Assembly: GCA_031266055.1 (NCBI GenBank)
Contig: JAISBT010000092.1
Span: 1 to 40,846 of the forward strand
Direction of reading: 5' to 3'
Length of the DNA: 40,846 bases
Source of the DNA: Deltaproteobacteria bacterium
Lineage (GTDB): Bacteria; Desulfobacterota; Desulfovibrionia; Desulfovibrionales; Desulfovibrionaceae
Position numbers and translations under genes: made by a program. Of this stretch, positions 24,533 through 31,884 are shown one piece after another. The notes beneath the pieces are model-generated. The model was not told the origin of the DNA and did not search any database. It saw only the letters and a list, made by a program, of their open reading frames with translations. Position 1 is the first letter of the stretch. Every line of letters starts with the position of its first letter.

Positions 24533-25782
24533 CAGTCGCCGCTCCAGCGTTTAAACACCATACTGGCGTTGGTGCCGCCGAAGCCGAAGTTGTTGCACAG
24601 CGCATAGTTAGCCTGGGTTTTGCGCGGGCCTTGCGTCACGTAGTCCAGATCGCAGGAAGGGTCGGGTGTTTCATAATTTATGGTGCCCGGGATGATGCCG
24701 TGATGCAAGGCAAGTACGCTGAAGAGGCTTTCAATGCCGCCCGCGGCTCCGAGCAGGTGTCCGATTTGCGATTTGTTGGCGGTGATGGGTATCCGCTTGG
24801 CTCTTTCGCCGAAAACCGTTTTGATCGCCAGGGTTTCACAGGTGTCGTTCAACTGGGTGGAAGTGGCGTGCGCGTTAATATGGTCAATGTCGTCAACGGT
24901 GATTCCCGCGTCGTGGACGGCATTGAGCATGGCCTGAATCATGCCTTCGCCGTTCTCCTTGGGCGCGACCATGTGGTAGGCGTCGGCGGAAGAGCCGCAG
25001 CCGAGAACTTCCGCATAAATGACGGCATCTCTTTTTTTTGCGCTTTCCAGGTCTTCCAGCAGGAGGAGGCCCGCGCCTTCACCCATCACAAAGCCGTCGC
25101 GGTTTTTATCAAAAGGACGCGAGGCTTTTTCCGGTTCGTCATTGCGGGTGCTCATGGCTTTCATGGAGGTAAATCCGGAAATGCCCATGGGCGTGATCGT
25201 GGCTTCCACCCCGCCGGTAATGGCTGCGTCCGCGCGGCCCATGACAATTTCCGTATAGGCTGCGCCTATGGCGTGCAGGCCGGAGGCGCAGGCGCTGGTG
25301 ATGACCAGGTTCGGCCCTTTGGCTCCGGTGAAAATGGAAATTTGCCCCGGAACCATGTTGGGGATCAGCATGGGAATGAAAAAGGGCGAAACACGTCCGG
25401 GCCCGGAAGAGATCAGCTTGGTATGAAATTGCTCGATGGTTTCCAGACCCCCAAGGCCGACGCCCACGATGGAGGCAATCCGGCCGGCGTTGGCTTCGGT
25501 AATTGCATACCGGGAGTTTTTAAGGAGCATCAGGGCGGCGGCCACGCCGAATTGCACAAAGCGGGCCATGCGTTTGGCCTGTTTGGGCGGGATGCCGAAA
25601 TTTTCCGGGTTGAAGTTTTTAACTTCCCCGGCAATGCGCGTATCAAATTCACCGGCGTCAAACAGGGTAATGGGCGCTATGCCGGATTTGCCCCGCAACA
25701 GGTTATCCCAGGTGTCGGTTACATCATTCCCGATGGAGGTCAGGGCGCTGAGCCCGGTTACAACTACGCGTTTTCTGCTCAT
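24532..25782 (-). CDS. fabF: Beta-ketoacyl-ACP synthase II
   Basis: A 416-residue condensing enzyme for fatty-acid elongation. The catalytic triad is visible: Cys in LVITSACASGLHAIG, His in HINAHATSTQLNDTCE and His in NKSQIGHLLGAAGG. The C-terminal FGFGGTNASMVF loop is intact. The start MSRKRVVVTG at 25782 has AAGGAAAC before it and fits the family; the frame to 25872 runs into repeat sequence. It follows acpP, its substrate carrier, but 339 bases with a hairpin terminator and an R1 copy intervene, so fabF is probably transcribed partly on its own. The stop codon touches R1 copy b. Confidence 0.98.
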   Translation of the reverse strand: MSRKRVVVTGLSALTSIGNDVTDTWDNLLRGKSGIAPITLFDAGEFDTRIAGEVKNFNPENFGIPPKQAKRMARFVQFGVAAALMLLKNSRYAITEANAGRIASIVGVGLGGLETIEQFHTKLISSGPGRVSPFFIPMLIPNMVPGQISIFTGAKGPNLVITSACASGLHAIGAAYTEIVMGRADAAITGGVEATITPMGISGFTSMKAMSTRNDEPEKASRPFDKNRDGFVMGEGAGLLLLEDLESAKKRDAVIYAEVLGCGSSADAYHMVAPKENGEGMIQAMLNAVHDAGITVDDIDHINAHATSTQLNDTCETLAIKTVFGERAKRIPITANKSQIGHLLGAAGGIESLFSVLALHHGIIPGTINYETPDPSCDLDYVTQGPRKTQANYALCNNFGFGGTNASMVFKRWSGD

Positions 25783-25816
25783 CAAAGTTTCCTTTATGGT
25801 CTGTTTCCAATTCCGG

Positions 25817-25840
25817 ATTAAAGATGCGTTGATTTTTAAT
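25817..25840 (+). repeat. 24-base AT-rich palindrome, copy 2
   Basis: ATTAAAGAT, GCGTTG and ATTTTTAAT, differing at two positions from 5850-5873. It lies 34 bases upstream of the fabF start, in the opposite orientation relative to its gene compared with the first copy. A shared protein-binding site or a repeat fragment are both possible. Confidence 0.5.
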
Positions 25841-25857
25841 CTGATCCTGGAAAGCGC

Positions 25858-25985
25858 GGACAGACGCCGCAACCCCGCAAGGGGACGCGCGCCGCCTTAA
25901 GGCGGCGGAGCGAGCCGGAAACCCGCTTTACGGAGAAGCGATCCCCACACTTCAAACGTGGCGAAGCGAAGTTTCAAGTGTGACA
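25858..25985 (+). repeat. R1 multi-hairpin repeat, diverged copy c
   Basis: The right half (CACTTCAAACGTGGCGAAGC onward to TCAAGTGTGACA) and the middle CGCGCCGCCTTAAGGCGGCG match copies a and b in the orientation of copy a. The left terminal AGTACGCTGT stem is missing and the 12-base stem is degenerate. It lies between the acpP terminator and the fabF start. Confidence 0.7.
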
Positions 25986-26003
25986 TTGTACCAGTAATTT
26001 TAA

Positions 26004-26063
26004 ATAAAACAGGATGTTCCGCAGCGGCAGCTATGCCTGCGCGCGCGAAATATCCTGTTTTAT
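26004..26063 (-). terminator. Terminator downstream of acpP
   Basis: ATAAAACAGGAT (26004-26015) and ATCCTGTTTTAT (26052-26063) are exact complements around a GC-rich loop of 36 bases, which can itself fold. Read on the minus strand the stem ends in TTTTATTT, as expected for a rho-independent terminator. It lies 58 bases after the acpP stop and would separate acpP from fabF expression. Confidence 0.65.
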
Positions 26064-26121
26064 CATATGCCGGATGCAAAATCAAACAGCGTGAAAAAAA
26101 CTGCAAAAATCCTGAAGGCGG

Positions 26122-26355
26122 CTACTTTGCATGGTCGGTGATATATTGATAGGCATCCTTGACTTTGAGAATTTTCATGGCCTCCTCGTCGCCTATTTCC
26201 ACATCGAATTCTTCTTCCATGGCCATGATCAGTTCAGTGAGATCAAGGGAATCGGCGCCCAGATCTTCAATAAAAGACGCATCCGGGGTAACTTCTTTCT
26301 CGTCCACGCCCAATTGGTCGACGATTATTTGTTTTACTTTAGCTTCAACAGACAT
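26122..26355 (-). CDS. acpP: Acyl carrier protein
   Basis: A 77-residue acidic helical protein, the standard length. The phosphopantetheine attachment site is Ser36 in [18 protein letters not shown]; helix III ends with YQYITDHAK. It carries growing acyl chains between the fatty-acid synthesis enzymes, including FabG and FabF encoded beside it. GGAGGG lies three bases before the ATG, a strong site that fits the high expression of ACP. It is 65 bases after fabG. A clear hairpin terminator follows. Confidence 0.98.
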   Translation of the reverse strand: MSVEAKVKQIIVDQLGVDEKEVTPDASFIEDLGADSLDLTELIMAMEEEFDVEIGDEEAMKILKVKDAYQYITDHAK

Positions 26356-26420
26356 TTTCCCTCCAATTATATTATTTTAGATTATTCGTCCGGTTTGGCC
26401 GTTAAGACCTTGATCCGGAT

Positions 26421-27176
26421 TCAGCAATACAGTCCGCCATTTACAGCCAGCACTTGCCCGGTAATGTAGGCGGCGCTGTCAGATACCAGAAAAGAAACGG
26501 CACTGGCCACATCGTCCACTGTGCCGAAGCGTTTTAAGGGGATTTGCGTGAGATACAGGTCGCGGGTCGCCGCATCGAGCTTGTCCGTCATATCGGTGAC
26601 GATAAAGCCGGGCGCCACGGCGTTTACGGTGATGTTTCTGGAGGCAAGCTCCTTTGCCGCGGACTTGGTCAGGCCGATGAGTCCGGACTTGGCCGCGCTG
26701 TAATTGGCCTGCCCGGGGTTGCCCATCTGGCCGGCTATGGACACGATATTCACAATGCGCCCGAGGCGCTGTCTGGTCATAATTTTGGCGGCTTCCCGCA
26801 GGCAGATGAAAGGCCCGCGCAGGTTTATGCCCAGCACTTTATCCCAATCCTCGTCTTTCATCCTCAAAATCAAACCGTCTTTGGTGATTCCGGCATTATT
26901 GATCAGTGCCTTGAGCAGCACTTTGTCTTTAATTTCAGACTGAAAAAAATCGGCGACAGCGGAAGAATCGCCGACATCCAGGCCAAAAGCGGAGGCCAGT
27001 CCGCCTTTGGAACGGATTTCAGCGGCAACCGCTTCAGCTTCGGCGGCTTTGCTGACATAAGTAAGATAAACCTGAAGGCCGGCCTGACCAAGGGCAAGGG
27101 CAATGCCTTTGCCTATTCCTCTTGATCCGCCTGTAATCAGGGCGGTGGCGGTTAATGTGGCGGGTGCTTCACTCAC
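26421..27176 (-). CDS. fabG: 3-oxoacyl-ACP reductase
   Basis: About 251 residues of the short-chain dehydrogenase family. The NADPH loop is ITGGSRGIGKGIALAL, followed by INNAGITKDGL and the catalytic Ser-Tyr-Lys in SIAGQMGNPGQANYSAAKSG, and the C-terminus is AAYITGQVLAVNGGLY. It reduces 3-oxoacyl-ACP in fatty-acid elongation. The GTG at 27176 is preferred because AAGGA lies about eight bases before it and it suits the family; the frame is open to 27248. Two TATAAT hexamers (minus strand, 27192-27197 and 27214-27219) lie just upstream, so a promoter for fabG-acpP is likely here, though no good -35 could be fixed. Confidence 0.97.
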   Translation of the reverse strand: MSEAPATLTATALITGGSRGIGKGIALALGQAGLQVYLTYVSKAAEAEAVAAEIRSKGGLASAFGLDVGDSSAVADFFQSEIKDKVLLKALINNAGITKDGLILRMKDEDWDKVLGINLRGPFICLREAAKIMTRQRLGRIVNIVSIAGQMGNPGQANYSAAKSGLIGLTKSAAKELASRNITVNAVAPGFIVTDMTDKLDAATRDLYLTQIPLKRFGTVDDVASAVSFLVSDSAAYITGQVLAVNGGLYC

Positions 27177-27379
27177 GAATAAATCCTTATTATTATAGCA
27201 TGTTGCGTTTGAAATTATAGCGGCAATTTTTTGTCGGACAGGCTCCAAAAATCAAAAAAATTATTACAATATTAAAAGTAATAAAGCAAAATAAATCTGG
27301 GTAACAGGGCATAAACGCTCATGCACAATCAGAGCTAATGGTTAAAGCCTATTCAGGCGAGAAGGTCAACAAAAATCTT

Positions 27380-28429
27380 TCAGGAACCGGCCAATGCGGA
27401 CTGAAAAAAAGTGATAAAGAAATGGTCGCGTTCCCTGGCGGCTTCAGCCCGTATGTCTTGCGGGGCGGCGCCGCACAACTCCGGCAGCAGGGAAAAAATT
27501 TCTTCCGGGCAAACCGCGTTCATTGAATAATGATCCAGGTTTTTCAGCAGGCGCGTGTGCGCTGTTTGGGCGAGGGGTTCGGGAAATGTTTCGGGCTTGT
27601 AAAGCTCGTCCTGTTCCGCCGAAAGAACCGCCAGCGGGGCAGACAGACCGGCAAGAGCGCTTTTGTCCAGCAAAAAAAGGCCTCCGGGCGCCAGGAGGCC
27701 CACGGCCTTGAGGTTGCCCAGGCGGGGGGAGAAGGCATTTGCGCCGTATCCGGCCCTTATGGTCTGCATATCGGCCGGAAGGCGCAACAGGCGGGAATAA
27801 GCCCATTTGTTGCAAAAAACTCCATCCGCGGGAGCAGCCCGGCAATAATCGGCGCAGGAGGCAGGGTCAATATCCACGCCGGCCAGTTGCAGCACGGTGA
27901 GCGCTCCGGCGCCGCTGCCCAGCGCGCCGATTTGTTCGAAATTGATCATTTTGCCGAATTTTTTGTTTTTGGCCAGACTGTCCAAAACCGCCATGAGCTG
28001 GCGCGGGCGGTGATAGTATAAAGCCGCGCTGAAAACGGCGTTGGCGTCTTTCGAGTTATCCGCGTAATGGGTGGGGGCGGCGACCACAAAACCCGCTTCG
28101 GCAAGGGCGGAGCAAAGGTCGTGTTGCGCCAGGGCGTGACTGGCCATATCATGTGACACCAGGATAAGCGGGAAAAGTCCTTTGGCCGGAGGCACGTTCA
28201 TTTCCGCCCGGATAAGCCAGGGGCCGGCCTGCATGCTGTATTGAGCGCGCTTGGGCCTGCCGGAGGGATACCAGACGGCGATTTCACCGTTAAGCTTGCC
28301 GTCCGGGCCGGCAGTGCCGAGGGTGGTAAAACCCGCCATGTATTCCACGGCTTTGTCTCCCATGCACCACGCGTTTTGCGCGAAAAAAAACAGGCAGAAA
28401 AGAAGCGGAATAAAGCGGAAGCGCATCAT
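27380..28429 (-). CDS. Exported alpha/beta-hydrolase-fold protein, dienelactone-hydrolase-like
   Basis: About 349 residues. A signal peptide (MMRFRFIPLLFCLFFFAQNAWC) is followed by a fold like that of the predicted dienelactone hydrolases or PAF-acetylhydrolases: EIAVWYPSGRPKRA, LFPLILVSHDMASH, EAGFVVAAPTHYADNS and IGALGSGAGALTVLQLAG. In the nucleophile elbow the usual G-x-S-x-G reads G-S-G-A-G, so Gly stands where Ser normally sits. Later LAVLSAEQDELY and NLDHYSM resemble the Asp and His regions. It could be an inactive or altered hydrolase. The start at 28429 overlaps the upstream stop (ATGATG); the longer frame to 28513 lacks support. It is the last gene of a three-gene run with DUF3298 and HDOD proteins. 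Confidence 0.8.
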   Translation of the reverse strand: MMRFRFIPLLFCLFFFAQNAWCMGDKAVEYMAGFTTLGTAGPDGKLNGEIAVWYPSGRPKRAQYSMQAGPWLIRAEMNVPPAKGLFPLILVSHDMASHALAQHDLCSALAEAGFVVAAPTHYADNSKDANAVFSAALYYHRPRQLMAVLDSLAKNKKFGKMINFEQIGALGSGAGALTVLQLAGVDIDPASCADYCRAAPADGVFCNKWAYSRLLRLPADMQTIRAGYGANAFSPRLGNLKAVGLLAPGGLFLLDKSALAGLSAPLAVLSAEQDELYKPETFPEPLAQTAHTRLLKNLDHYSMNAVCPEEIFSLLPELCGAAPQDIRAEAARERDHFFITFFQSALAGS

Positions 28430-29307
28430 TGCAGGTCGCGTTGCCGGGCTTGCTGAAGGGCCTGGCTCGCGCGCGGGGAAGCGGACTTGAAGGCTGGCTG
28501 CGCGGCTGACCATAAATTTGCTCTCGGCTTGAAGGGAGTGAGCTTGTCAGAGGGCACGTGCACGTTTTGTTCTCCCGCAAAGTAATCAGCCACCTGGTTG
28601 GGCGGGAAATATAGAATCAGCCCTTCGGCGCTAAGAGCAAAAAAAGAAAAATTTAAAAGATCCGGCGTGGTGCCGTTTTTTATGCTTCGCTCAAAAGCGC
28701 CGTCCAGTTTGGCGGTCAGTATATCGTAGGAGTACAGCGATAAAAAGTTCAACAGTCCGCCGGTATCGGCAAAAAGGTCTTGCAGGCCGAGCCTGCGGCC
28801 GTCGGATAAATCGTAAGAAAAAGTCACCATGCCGTAATCCGGGTGCGAACCGCCGGTTTCCGTGGTTATGCGAAAAACAATACTGAAAACGTTGCCTGAT
28901 GATTCGCTCAGTTCGTAATCCGCCAGCATACTGCAGCGGTTCCGGTTGTCCGCGGAAAGATTTTTAACGCCCGCGACAAAGGTGCCCAGGGTCTTCCCGG
29001 CCCAAAAATCCAGTTCGGTGTCAATTTTGCTGTTTCCCACCTGGGGGTAGTTTACCATGACCGAACTGTGCGCGTCTTTTTGCGCGAGCGAGCGGGTGGC
29101 AATGGTCATTTTGGCCGTGCCGGGGCCGGGTTTTGGGGAAAAAACGGAGTTTCCGCGCTGCCCTGGCTGCGCGCCGGGCATAATGGCCAGATCAAAATTG
29201 CGGTTTTTCGGCGCGCCGTATGCCAGGTTACTCTCCGGCTGCGCGGGAAAGAGAAGCAAAGACAGTCCGCTGAACGCCAGACAGAGGTATTTGTAGCTGA
29301 ATTTCAT
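28426..29307 (-). CDS. DUF3298-type (RsiV-like) exported protein
   Basis: About 293 residues. The start MKFSYKYLCLAFSGLSLLLF at 29307 gives a normal signal peptide; the longer frame to 29346 runs into the HDOD gene. The mature protein shows VNYPQVGNSKIDTELDFWAG, then SGNVFSIVFRITTETGG, YDLSDGRRLGLQDLF and EGLILYFPPNQVADYFAG, the pattern of DUF3298 with its preceding DUF4163-like half, found in RsiV and PdaC proteins. The domain is a periplasmic or outer-surface sensor or ligand-binding module; the ligand is unknown. No sigma factor is adjacent. The Gln/Ser-rich C-terminal tail looks disordered. Confidence 0.75.
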   Translation of the reverse strand: MKFSYKYLCLAFSGLSLLLFPAQPESNLAYGAPKNRNFDLAIMPGAQPGQRGNSVFSPKPGPGTAKMTIATRSLAQKDAHSSVMVNYPQVGNSKIDTELDFWAGKTLGTFVAGVKNLSADNRNRCSMLADYELSESSGNVFSIVFRITTETGGSHPDYGMVTFSYDLSDGRRLGLQDLFADTGGLLNFLSLYSYDILTAKLDGAFERSIKNGTTPDLLNFSFFALSAEGLILYFPPNQVADYFAGEQNVHVPSDKLTPFKPRANLWSAAQPAFKSASPRASQALQQARQRDLQ

Positions 29308-29324
29308 CTTCAAGGTTAAATGCT

Positions 29325-30377
29325 CTACATCCGCAGAACCGTGCACAGATCATTCAATTTTTCCACAATGGAATCTGCCGTAAAGTTTATTTTGGACTGG
29401 TCGAGCCGCAAGACCTTCCACACCGCCGGGTCTATGGGGGGGACAAGGTCGTCCCCGGAAACTCCGGCCACGGCAAAGGCGATGACATCTGCAAGGTGTA
29501 CCACCGCGGCTTCAGTGTAGCGTTCCGGCGCCTCCACCTCATGGTGGCGCAACACCGCCATGACCAGGGGCAGAGGCATGTTCCAGCGGTGCAGCAGCAT
29601 GCCGCCGAGCCGCGCGTGGTCAAAGGAAATCAGTTCCTGTTCGATGAGATGGCGTTGCTTGCCGGATAAGTGGCATGCGGCATTCAGGGCTTTGGCGGTA
29701 TCCGGGGCGGTGTAAGCCAGGGCGAGGATGCCGCAGTCGTGCAGAAGTCCGGCGACAAAGAGGCGTTCAGAATCCTTTTTGCCCAGCATCTTCCATATGG
29801 TTTGGGCGGCAATGGAGGTGGCTATGCTGTGCCGCCAGAAATCTTCCAGGTTGAGTATGCCTTTGGGCATACGCACCACCAGGTTTTGCAGCATGCCGCC
29901 GATAGCCAGGGTTTTAATCTGCTCAACCCCCAGAAGGGCGACGGCGCGGGTTACAGTATCCACCTTGACGGAAAATCCGAAGAAAGGGCTGTTGACCAGC
30001 TTGAGCACCCAGGCCGTAAGGCTCGGATCTTTGGCGATAATATCGCCTACAGTGGAAGCGGAAGCGTATTCTTTGCTGGTTACTTCCTGCAATTCGCCCA
30101 GAACCGTCGGCATGGTGGGGAGTTTAATGTCCATCTGCACAATGTTGATGGGGTCAAAGGGTTTCAGGCTTTCCTGATTATTCCAGGGGGAGGGTTTACG
30201 GTGGTAGAGGTTGCTTGACCCTTCGCGGGGCAGTCTTTCAGCGACAAAATTGAACAGGGCTTGATAAACAGGATCATTCAGATCAACCAAGGCAAAGCGT
30301 TTCTGCAGAATTTCAAGGTCTTGCGGGTTGGGCAGTTTTTGCGCGGCGTCATTCGGTATGTTCGCGGACACGGGCAT
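29325..30377 (-). CDS. HDOD-domain signalling protein
   Basis: About 350 residues. The HDOD domain spans roughly residues 85-270: MDIKLPTMPTVLGELQEVTS, AKDPSLTAWVLKLVNSPFFG, AVALLGVEQIKTLAIGGML, LFVAGLLHDCGILAL. HDOD proteins are non-catalytic relatives of HD-GYP phosphodiesterases that act in bacterial signalling, chemotaxis or stress control; the partner is not encoded here. The ATG at 30377 (MPVSANIPNDAAQ) is used. The frame continues to 30596, but that part reads antisense to tRNA-Ser and its start is an artefact. GGAG lies directly against the ATG, so the true start remains somewhat uncertain. Confidence 0.85.
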   Translation of the reverse strand: MPVSANIPNDAAQKLPNPQDLEILQKRFALVDLNDPVYQALFNFVAERLPREGSSNLYHRKPSPWNNQESLKPFDPINIVQMDIKLPTMPTVLGELQEVTSKEYASASTVGDIIAKDPSLTAWVLKLVNSPFFGFSVKVDTVTRAVALLGVEQIKTLAIGGMLQNLVVRMPKGILNLEDFWRHSIATSIAAQTIWKMLGKKDSERLFVAGLLHDCGILALAYTAPDTAKALNAACHLSGKQRHLIEQELISFDHARLGGMLLHRWNMPLPLVMAVLRHHEVEAPERYTEAAVVHLADVIAFAVAGVSGDDLVPPIDPAVWKVLRLDQSKINFTADSIVEKLNDLCTVLRM

Positions 30378-30464
30378 CTCCAGTCGGCTTGTCAATATGG
30401 GTGATAAAAGGTCAAGGCACAATACCATATTCCGGGTGAAAAGCAAGAAAAGCCGGAATTTTGC

Positions 30465-30493
30465 TTGCCAAGCCCGAAATCTTTTGCTACTAA
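30465..30493 (+). promoter_or_regulatory. Likely tRNA-Ser promoter
   Basis: TTGCCA (30465-30470) and TACTAA (30488-30493) are separated by exactly 17 bases and end 11 bases before the first base of the mature tRNA, the expected geometry of a vegetative sigma-factor promoter. Confidence 0.5.
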
Positions 30494-30504
30494 CGATTTT
30501 CTGT

Positions 30505-30595
30505 GGAGAGGTGTCCGAGCTTGGCCGAAGGAGCACGATTGGAAATCGTGTATACCCAAAAGGTATCCAGGGTTCGAATCCCTGCCTCTCCGCCA
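30505..30595 (+). tRNA. tRNA-Ser (anticodon GGA)
   Basis: A complete class II tRNA. The acceptor stem GGAGAGG (30505-30511) pairs with CCTCTCC (30585-30591), followed by G and an encoded CCA (30593-30595). The anticodon stem CACGA/TCGTG holds the loop TTGGAAA with anticodon GGA at 30541-30543. A long variable arm (TATACCC...GGTAT) as in serine tRNAs precedes the T-arm GGGTTCGAATCCC. It reads UCC and UCU codons. It is followed at once by R1 copy d and then the AT-variable glycan region, a common site for island insertion. Confidence 0.97.
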
Positions 30596-30614
30596 AAAAT
30601 TTGTGCGAAAAGCG

Positions 30615-30757
30615 CTTACAGATTTCCGCATGGAAATCTGAACATCAGCCGGACGGCTGATGTCGCCGCGAAGCGGTGAGAGTCAACCGAAAACCACGTT
30701 TTTGGTTGACGATCCTCCGCAGGGAAGAGTTTACTTTTCAATGCGGATATCAGTAAG
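30615..30757 (+). repeat. R1-type repeat, copy d, with terminal inverted repeats
   Basis: It is bounded by CTTACAGATTTCCGCA (30615-30630) and TGCGGATATCAGTAAG (30742-30757), which are complementary at 14 of 16 positions. Inside are CAGATTTCC/GGAAATCTG, ACATCAGCC/GGCTGATGT, CCGC/GCGG and a 12-pair stem (30682-30693 with 30699-30710) sharing the core AAAACCACGTTTTT with copy b. The order of hairpins is the same as in copies a and b, though the end sequences differ. Confidence 0.75.
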
Positions 30758-30773
30758 AAAGTGTCGCGCTGCA

Positions 30774-31778
30774 TCAACCGAGGGCGCGGTTTTTAATCAT
30801 ATCGATCTGCCGGATGGAAAGGGCCTGTTCCTCAAAAAAACAGGCGCAGGGCTTTTCTTTCATGTTCGCATGGTCACGGAAAAAGGCAAAAGCGTCCCGC
30901 ATGGTCAAAAGGTAGGGGTCAGCCAGAAGCTTGCTCTGCCAGAGCCTTTTGCCATTTTTATCAACAGTTTCTGCGATATTATCTTTGGTAAAATGCAAAG
31001 TGGTCACGCAGCCGTCCGCATGGCGCAAGCGGACGAAGCGCTCGTGCCTTGGGGAATACTTTCCGGCTTTCATTGCAACCGGAATGCCGCCGGTCAGAGC
31101 GCCCCGGATCTCGGCATAATCTTCGGCCTCGGAGGAAGCGGCCAAACGTCTGAACTGCCTGGTTTTTCTGTCAAAACGCCCCAATGTGGCCATGGACACA
31201 GTCTCCAGGTTCAAGCCGAGCATATTCAGAATATTGGTCAGATGAAGCATCAAATCCAGCAACATGCCGCCGCCGGCCTTGGCATCGCCAAGCCAGGCCC
31301 GGTGTTCAATGGAGCCGGAAGCTTCGCCGCCGCCTTCAAGCAAGGCCGCCTCGACCGATACGATGGGAGAAGCCGCGTGCGCGTACTCCCCGGACTGAGC
31401 CGCATATTCCCGATATTGCTCCAGGCGCCCATAGCGCAACAAAAGGGGCAGGGCCTTGAAATAATAGTAATCGCCACAGTAAAGCGGAGCGCAGGAGTTT
31501 GCGGCCAGTTCCCGCAATTGCTCAAGTTCCGCCACGGAAATGACCATGGGCTTTTCCACGTAGCAGGGATGCCCTTTTTTCAGTACATGCTCAATCTGCG
31601 GCAAGTGAAAAGCGTTGGGGGAGAGGATCAGAACGGGGCCGTGCAACTGAAAGTCGGTTATTTTGGGCGCAGGCGTCAATTTTGGGCTGTAAATATTAAA
31701 GTTACTTACGCCAAGCTCTGTCAGGCAGGCTCTAATCTTGGAACGAAAAACCTCGCCAGCGCCAAAAATTGTAACCAT
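30774..31778 (-). CDS. Gfo/Idh/MocA-family oxidoreductase
   Basis: About 334 residues. The N-terminal Rossmann fold begins MVTIFGAGEVFRSKI, with LILSPNAFHLPQIEHVLKKG and the family hallmark CYVEKPMVIS. The C-terminal half is the beta-sheet substrate domain. Members oxidise or reduce sugars, often as nucleotide derivatives, using NAD(P). In this setting it probably makes a special sugar for the polysaccharide built by the upstream genes. The start at 31778 places the nucleotide-binding loop at the N-terminus as usual; an upstream ATG at 31835 is possible, and neither has a good ribosome-binding site. It is the last minus-strand gene of the glycan region. Confidence 0.85.
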   Translation of the reverse strand: MVTIFGAGEVFRSKIRACLTELGVSNFNIYSPKLTPAPKITDFQLHGPVLILSPNAFHLPQIEHVLKKGHPCYVEKPMVISVAELEQLRELAANSCAPLYCGDYYYFKALPLLLRYGRLEQYREYAAQSGEYAHAASPIVSVEAALLEGGGEASGSIEHRAWLGDAKAGGGMLLDLMLHLTNILNMLGLNLETVSMATLGRFDRKTRQFRRLAASSEAEDYAEIRGALTGGIPVAMKAGKYSPRHERFVRLRHADGCVTTLHFTKDNIAETVDKNGKRLWQSKLLADPYLLTMRDAFAFFRDHANMKEKPCACFFEEQALSIRQIDMIKNRALG

Positions 31779-31884
31779 GATATATACATTGCTTAGTGAA
31801 ATAGTAGCTGGAACTGACTGACGTTTACTGGTCATGCTTATTCAATAATTTTTTAAGTGGAGTTGCCACGGTAATAAAGGTTAC

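Noticed and set aside
24631-25821. 396-codon plus-strand frame over fabF
   Set aside because: Fully antisense to fabF, rich in Gly, His and Arg as expected from a reversed GC-rich gene, with no family match.
30378-30596. N-terminal extension of the HDOD frame beginning MAERQGFEPWIPFGY
   Set aside because: This stretch is the antisense of tRNA-Ser, a well-known false-translation pattern.
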